A stretch of DNA of 64,000 bases from Aquirufa beregesia (GTDB lineage Bacteria > Bacteroidota > Bacteroidia > Cytophagales > Spirosomataceae): contig NZ_SEWW01000003.1 in assembly GCF_011090385.1 (NCBI RefSeq), positions 273,239 to 337,238 on the forward strand, written 5' to 3'. The translations under genes and the position numbers were made by a program. The notes under the pieces were generated by a model, which saw only the letters and a list, made by a program, of their open reading frames with translations, searched no databases and was not told the origin of the DNA. Shown one piece after another: positions 61,666-64,000 of this stretch. Position 1 is the stretch's first letter, and the number at the start of each line of letters is the position of its first letter.

Positions 61666-63429
61666 TTACTTCACGGTTTTCGCCCAATCGTCCATATAAT
61701 TTTCAAAAACCGTTAAAGGCATTGCACCGCCTTTCAGAATGGCATCGTGAAAATCACGGAAGCTGAATTTATCCCCCAATTGTTTTTTATACTTATCTCG
61801 AAGCTCTTTTATTTTCAGTTCACCGATTTTGTAGGAAAGTGCTTGAGCGGGCACAGCCATATAACGCTCAATTTCTGACGTTGCACCTTGTTCGGAAATA
61901 GGTTCGTTATCCATCGTATATTTTATGGCTTCTTCTCTGTTCATTTTTCCGGTGTGCAATCCGGCATCTGTTACCAAACGAATGGCTCTATGTATTTCCA
62001 TTCCTAATGCTCCCAATTGATGATATGGATTGGTATAAAGTCCTAAGTCTTTTCCCAATGATTCGGTATATAAAGCCCATCCTTCTGCAAAAGCACTGTT
62101 CATGTATTTTTGCCGAAATTCAGGAGAGCCTGTGTTTTCAGATTGTAAACTGACTTGGAAATGATGTCCCGGAATTGCTTCGTGCAAAAACAGACTTTCC
62201 ATATCCATATTGGTAATATTGATTTTAGCAGGGTCGAGAATAGAAACATAGAAAATTCCTGGACGGTTGCTTGGTAAATCGCCTGGTAAAAATTGTGCAG
62301 GCACTGAGGATGCCCGAAAATCTTCCGTTTTGCGGGCTTCAAAAAGCGTTTTCGGTGTAATTCCGAAATATTTCGGAAGATTGGGTTCTATGGTTATATA
62401 AATCGTTTGGTAAGCATCCAACACTTCTTTATCAGTTTTGAAAGGCATAAACTGCTTGTCGGTTTTCATAAACTCGAACAATTCGGGAAGCGTCCCTTTA
62501 AAATCGATCGAAGTTTTTATTTTCTCCATTTCAGAAGTAATGCGGGTAACTTCCGACAATCCCAATTGGTAAACGTCTTCGGGGTCTTTATTGGTTGTGG
62601 TATTAGAAAAGATATAGTCTTTATACATTTCCTTTCCGTTTGGTAATGCGTTGATTCCCGAAGTTAACCGAGCTTTTGGCAAATATTCATTTTGGAAAAA
62701 TGTTGCCAATTTTTGTATTGAAGCAAAAATATCTTTAGAGATAATTTCTTTGAATGCTTTGCTCAAACGTTTTTTATCACTTTCAGGAAAATCTTTTGGG
62801 AAGTTTTTTATCGGTTCATAGAAAGAAGAGTTTTCATCATTTTTTGCCAATGCCTGCATTTGTGGAATCACCTTTACCACCAAAGATTTTGGCAAAACCA
62901 TTCCCGTTTTAATTCCTTTTCGCATATTGTCGATGGCAACATCTGTCCAATGTGGAAATGCTTTACTGCGTTTCAGCCAGTTGTGGTAATCTTTTACAGT
63001 TTTAAAAGGCTGTGCCGAAGTTCCTGAACCCAATATTGCCAGATACATCGGAGTATTAATCATTTGATTAATCGGCATATATTCAGCGTGATATTTTTCT
63101 AATTTCAATGCGGTTTGGAGGCCATTTTCCAGAATAGTATAACTGATTTTATCTTCTCTATTGAGCTGTTCTTTGGCAAAATTTTGTAATTGTTTCAGGT
63201 ATTTTGCATAGAAATCGTGTTTCTTTTTCAGGAACGTTTCATCATCGGCAGGGAGCAAGTCATTATAATCCTCAACACCGTTAAAGGTTGCATTAAGCGG
63301 GTCAATTGTATTTGCTTCTTTGTAATACTCATCAAACAACTGATGAAGATTCTGATTATTTTGCTGTGCGTTCCCGTTTAATGAAAATGCAAGCAGAACT
63401 ATTGCAATCGTTGATGTTTTATTAAGCAT
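61666..63429 (-). CDS. Secreted DUF885 family metallopeptidase-like protein
   Basis: 587 residues with a signal peptide (TIAIVLLAFSLNGNAQQ). The DUF885 zinc-site-like motif LFLHEAIPGHHFQ is at about residue 420, followed by FAEGWALYTESLG (second conserved Glu) and GLHTGKMNREEAIKYTMDN. The family is predicted to be peptidases of unknown specificity. It sits between two non-coding segments rich in inverted repeats, and its wording and codon choice look somewhat unlike the genes before 54 kb, so recent acquisition is possible. Confidence 0.88.
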   Translation of the reverse strand: MLNKTSTIAIVLLAFSLNGNAQQNNQNLHQLFDEYYKEANTIDPLNATFNGVEDYNDLLPADDETFLKKKHDFYAKYLKQLQNFAKEQLNREDKISYTILENGLQTALKLEKYHAEYMPINQMINTPMYLAILGSGTSAQPFKTVKDYHNWLKRSKAFPHWTDVAIDNMRKGIKTGMVLPKSLVVKVIPQMQALAKNDENSSFYEPIKNFPKDFPESDKKRLSKAFKEIISKDIFASIQKLATFFQNEYLPKARLTSGINALPNGKEMYKDYIFSNTTTNKDPEDVYQLGLSEVTRITSEMEKIKTSIDFKGTLPELFEFMKTDKQFMPFKTDKEVLDAYQTIYITIEPNLPKYFGITPKTLFEARKTEDFRASSVPAQFLPGDLPSNRPGIFYVSILDPAKINITNMDMESLFLHEAIPGHHFQVSLQSENTGSPEFRQKYMNSAFAEGWALYTESLGKDLGLYTNPYHQLGALGMEIHRAIRLVTDAGLHTGKMNREEAIKYTMDNEPISEQGATSEIERYMAVPAQALSYKIGELKIKELRDKYKKQLGDKFSFRDFHDAILKGGAMPLTVFENYMDDWAKTVK

Positions 63430-63838
63430 AAGTTGACATTTAAATGTGCATACATGTTAGTGGCTCTTTTGTCCGCTAGTGGTTAGATTTGAAGGCAAGT
63501 TTGGAGATAATTTGAGAAAATAAACTTATGTTTGCCATAGGAAGAGGGTTAGTTTTTTTGTGCACCTCAAAGTTAATTGAGTTAAAAAACTTCTCTTCCT
63601 TTTTTAATCGTTTAGGACGCTATTGGTTTTATATGTTTGTTTTTGCTCGTCAGTTTAGTGTTAGTACTGTCCTAATAGCATGACCGCTAACTAGCATATC
63701 CCCTCTACTCCATAGCGCAAACCTTTGTCAGTGAAGAGTGTATTGGCACAACCAAGATACATAATTCAAATATAGCATTTAGCTCTTCCAAAAAAGGCTT
63801 GAGAAATCTCCCAGGCCTTTTTTTGAAGAATAAATGAA
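63430..63838. other. Non-coding region upstream of the DUF885 gene
   Basis: About 400 bases without a supportable gene. Two CCGCTA-containing stretches (around 63469 and 63693) are similar. On the minus strand a 22-codon ORF ends with the protein-like string ANTLFTDKGLRYGVEGIC before TAG (about 63699-63770). It may be a remnant of a mobile or cassette-type sequence. Recurring hairpin copy 5 closes the region. Confidence 0.4.
63792..63824. repeat. Recurring hairpin, copy 5
   Basis: AAAAAGGCTTGAGA / TCTCCCAGGCCTTTTTTT: the most terminator-like copy, with A and T tracts on both sides. It lies 15 bases past a minus-strand stop codon at 63839. Confidence 0.8.
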
Positions 63839-63991
63839 TCATTTACCATTCACCACATACAATTCCCCTCCATTGTCAATGCCTGAAATAGGTTGACCGT
63901 TTAAAAGTAAAATTTTAAACATAAAATCTATTATCCATGGCAAACAAAAAATCGTATCTTCAAAGTGTGTCGCAAAGACGCCTTCGTCATT
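63839..63991 (-). pseudogene. Possible C-terminal end of a minus-strand gene, broken or frameshifted upstream
   Basis: The last 26 codons read FKILLLNGQPISGIDNGG and then ELYVVNGK before TGA (63839-63841), and a terminator follows at the normal distance. The frame stays open only to a TAA at 63992-63994. A start codon for a real protein is lacking except the internal ATG before FKILLL. It could be the end of a frameshifted gene that extends beyond the window. Confidence 0.35.
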
Positions 63992-64000
63992 TTAGTGACA

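Noticed and set aside
63936..64000. Possible start of a plus-strand gene (MANKKSYLQSVSQ...) at the window end
   Set aside because: Only 21 codons are visible with no promoter, and the opposite strand carries a protein end with a terminator that fits better.
55354..64000. Integron gene-cassette array
   Set aside because: No standard-length attC site or integrase was found by eye; left as a hypothesis to test in the findings rather than as a feature.
1..64000. tRNA, rRNA, riboswitch or insertion sequence
   Set aside because: No cloverleaf-like sequence, ribosomal RNA signature, known riboswitch core or transposase ORF was recognised in either strand.

Overview
The window is a gene-dense, roughly 40% GC chromosome segment from a member of the Bacteroidota, most likely order Cytophagales. 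The evidence is a SusC/SusD pair, type IX secretion sorting domains of both the CHU_C (type B) and type A kinds, DUF5916, DUF2911 and DUF885 proteins, an NrtR-type regulator, a SerB-SerA fusion, and -7 boxes of the TAnnTTTG type in place of a classical -10 box. I recognised no tRNA, rRNA, CRISPR array or intact insertion sequence.

Layout. 1-3.5 kb: the 3' part of an acyl-CoA dehydrogenase and an M1-type peptidase. 3.6-5.8 kb (minus strand): an aminotransferase-tyrA operon. It is preceded by a strong promoter, a 21-codon leader ORF with six tyrosine codons in seven, and an intrinsic terminator just before the first gene, which is the arrangement of a tyrosine-sensing transcription attenuator. 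6.2-15.8 kb: one 3197-residue surface protein built from Ig-like repeats, an apparently dead metallopeptidase-like domain, about 800 residues of Asp-rich calcium-binding repeats and a C-terminal secretion signal. 15.9-17.6 kb: recX and hemA on the minus strand. 17.7-24.9 kb (plus): SDR, YheT-type hydrolase, serine biosynthesis genes, Gfo/Idh/MocA oxidoreductase, SGNH hydrolase and an NrtR-type regulator. 25-31.5 kb: a DUF922 putative protease, YebC, DUF5916, DUF2911, a CheY-like protein, an MBL-fold hydrolase and a HAD phosphatase. 31.6-38.8 kb: SusC, SusD and a secreted metzincin-like protein. 38.9-54 kb: housekeeping and transport genes (accD, a zinc-ribbon coiled-coil protein, Nif3, NUDIX, two transporters, PBP4-type peptidase, ROK regulator, aspartyl protease, rpmB, MoeB/ThiF-rhodanese, rimO, DUF1080 protein).

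54-64 kb is the accessory part. Nearly all intact genes lie on the minus strand and are unrelated to each other: a DUF4143 ATPase, an AbiV-like abortive infection protein, a lipoprotein, a HipBA toxin-antitoxin pair, a protein with a RAP/PD-(D/E)XK-like core and a DUF885 peptidase. Between them are gene remnants, a recurring GGCTTGAGAA...TCTCCCAAGCC hairpin and a second dispersed palindromic repeat ending in CCCGCTGTT. This looks like a region of repeated insertion and decay enriched in defence-type genes.

The strongest candidate for an undescribed system is the tyrosine leader in front of the aminotransferase-tyrA operon (5.62-5.79 kb). Next are the RAP-like protein in the defence-type cluster and the two repeat families around it.
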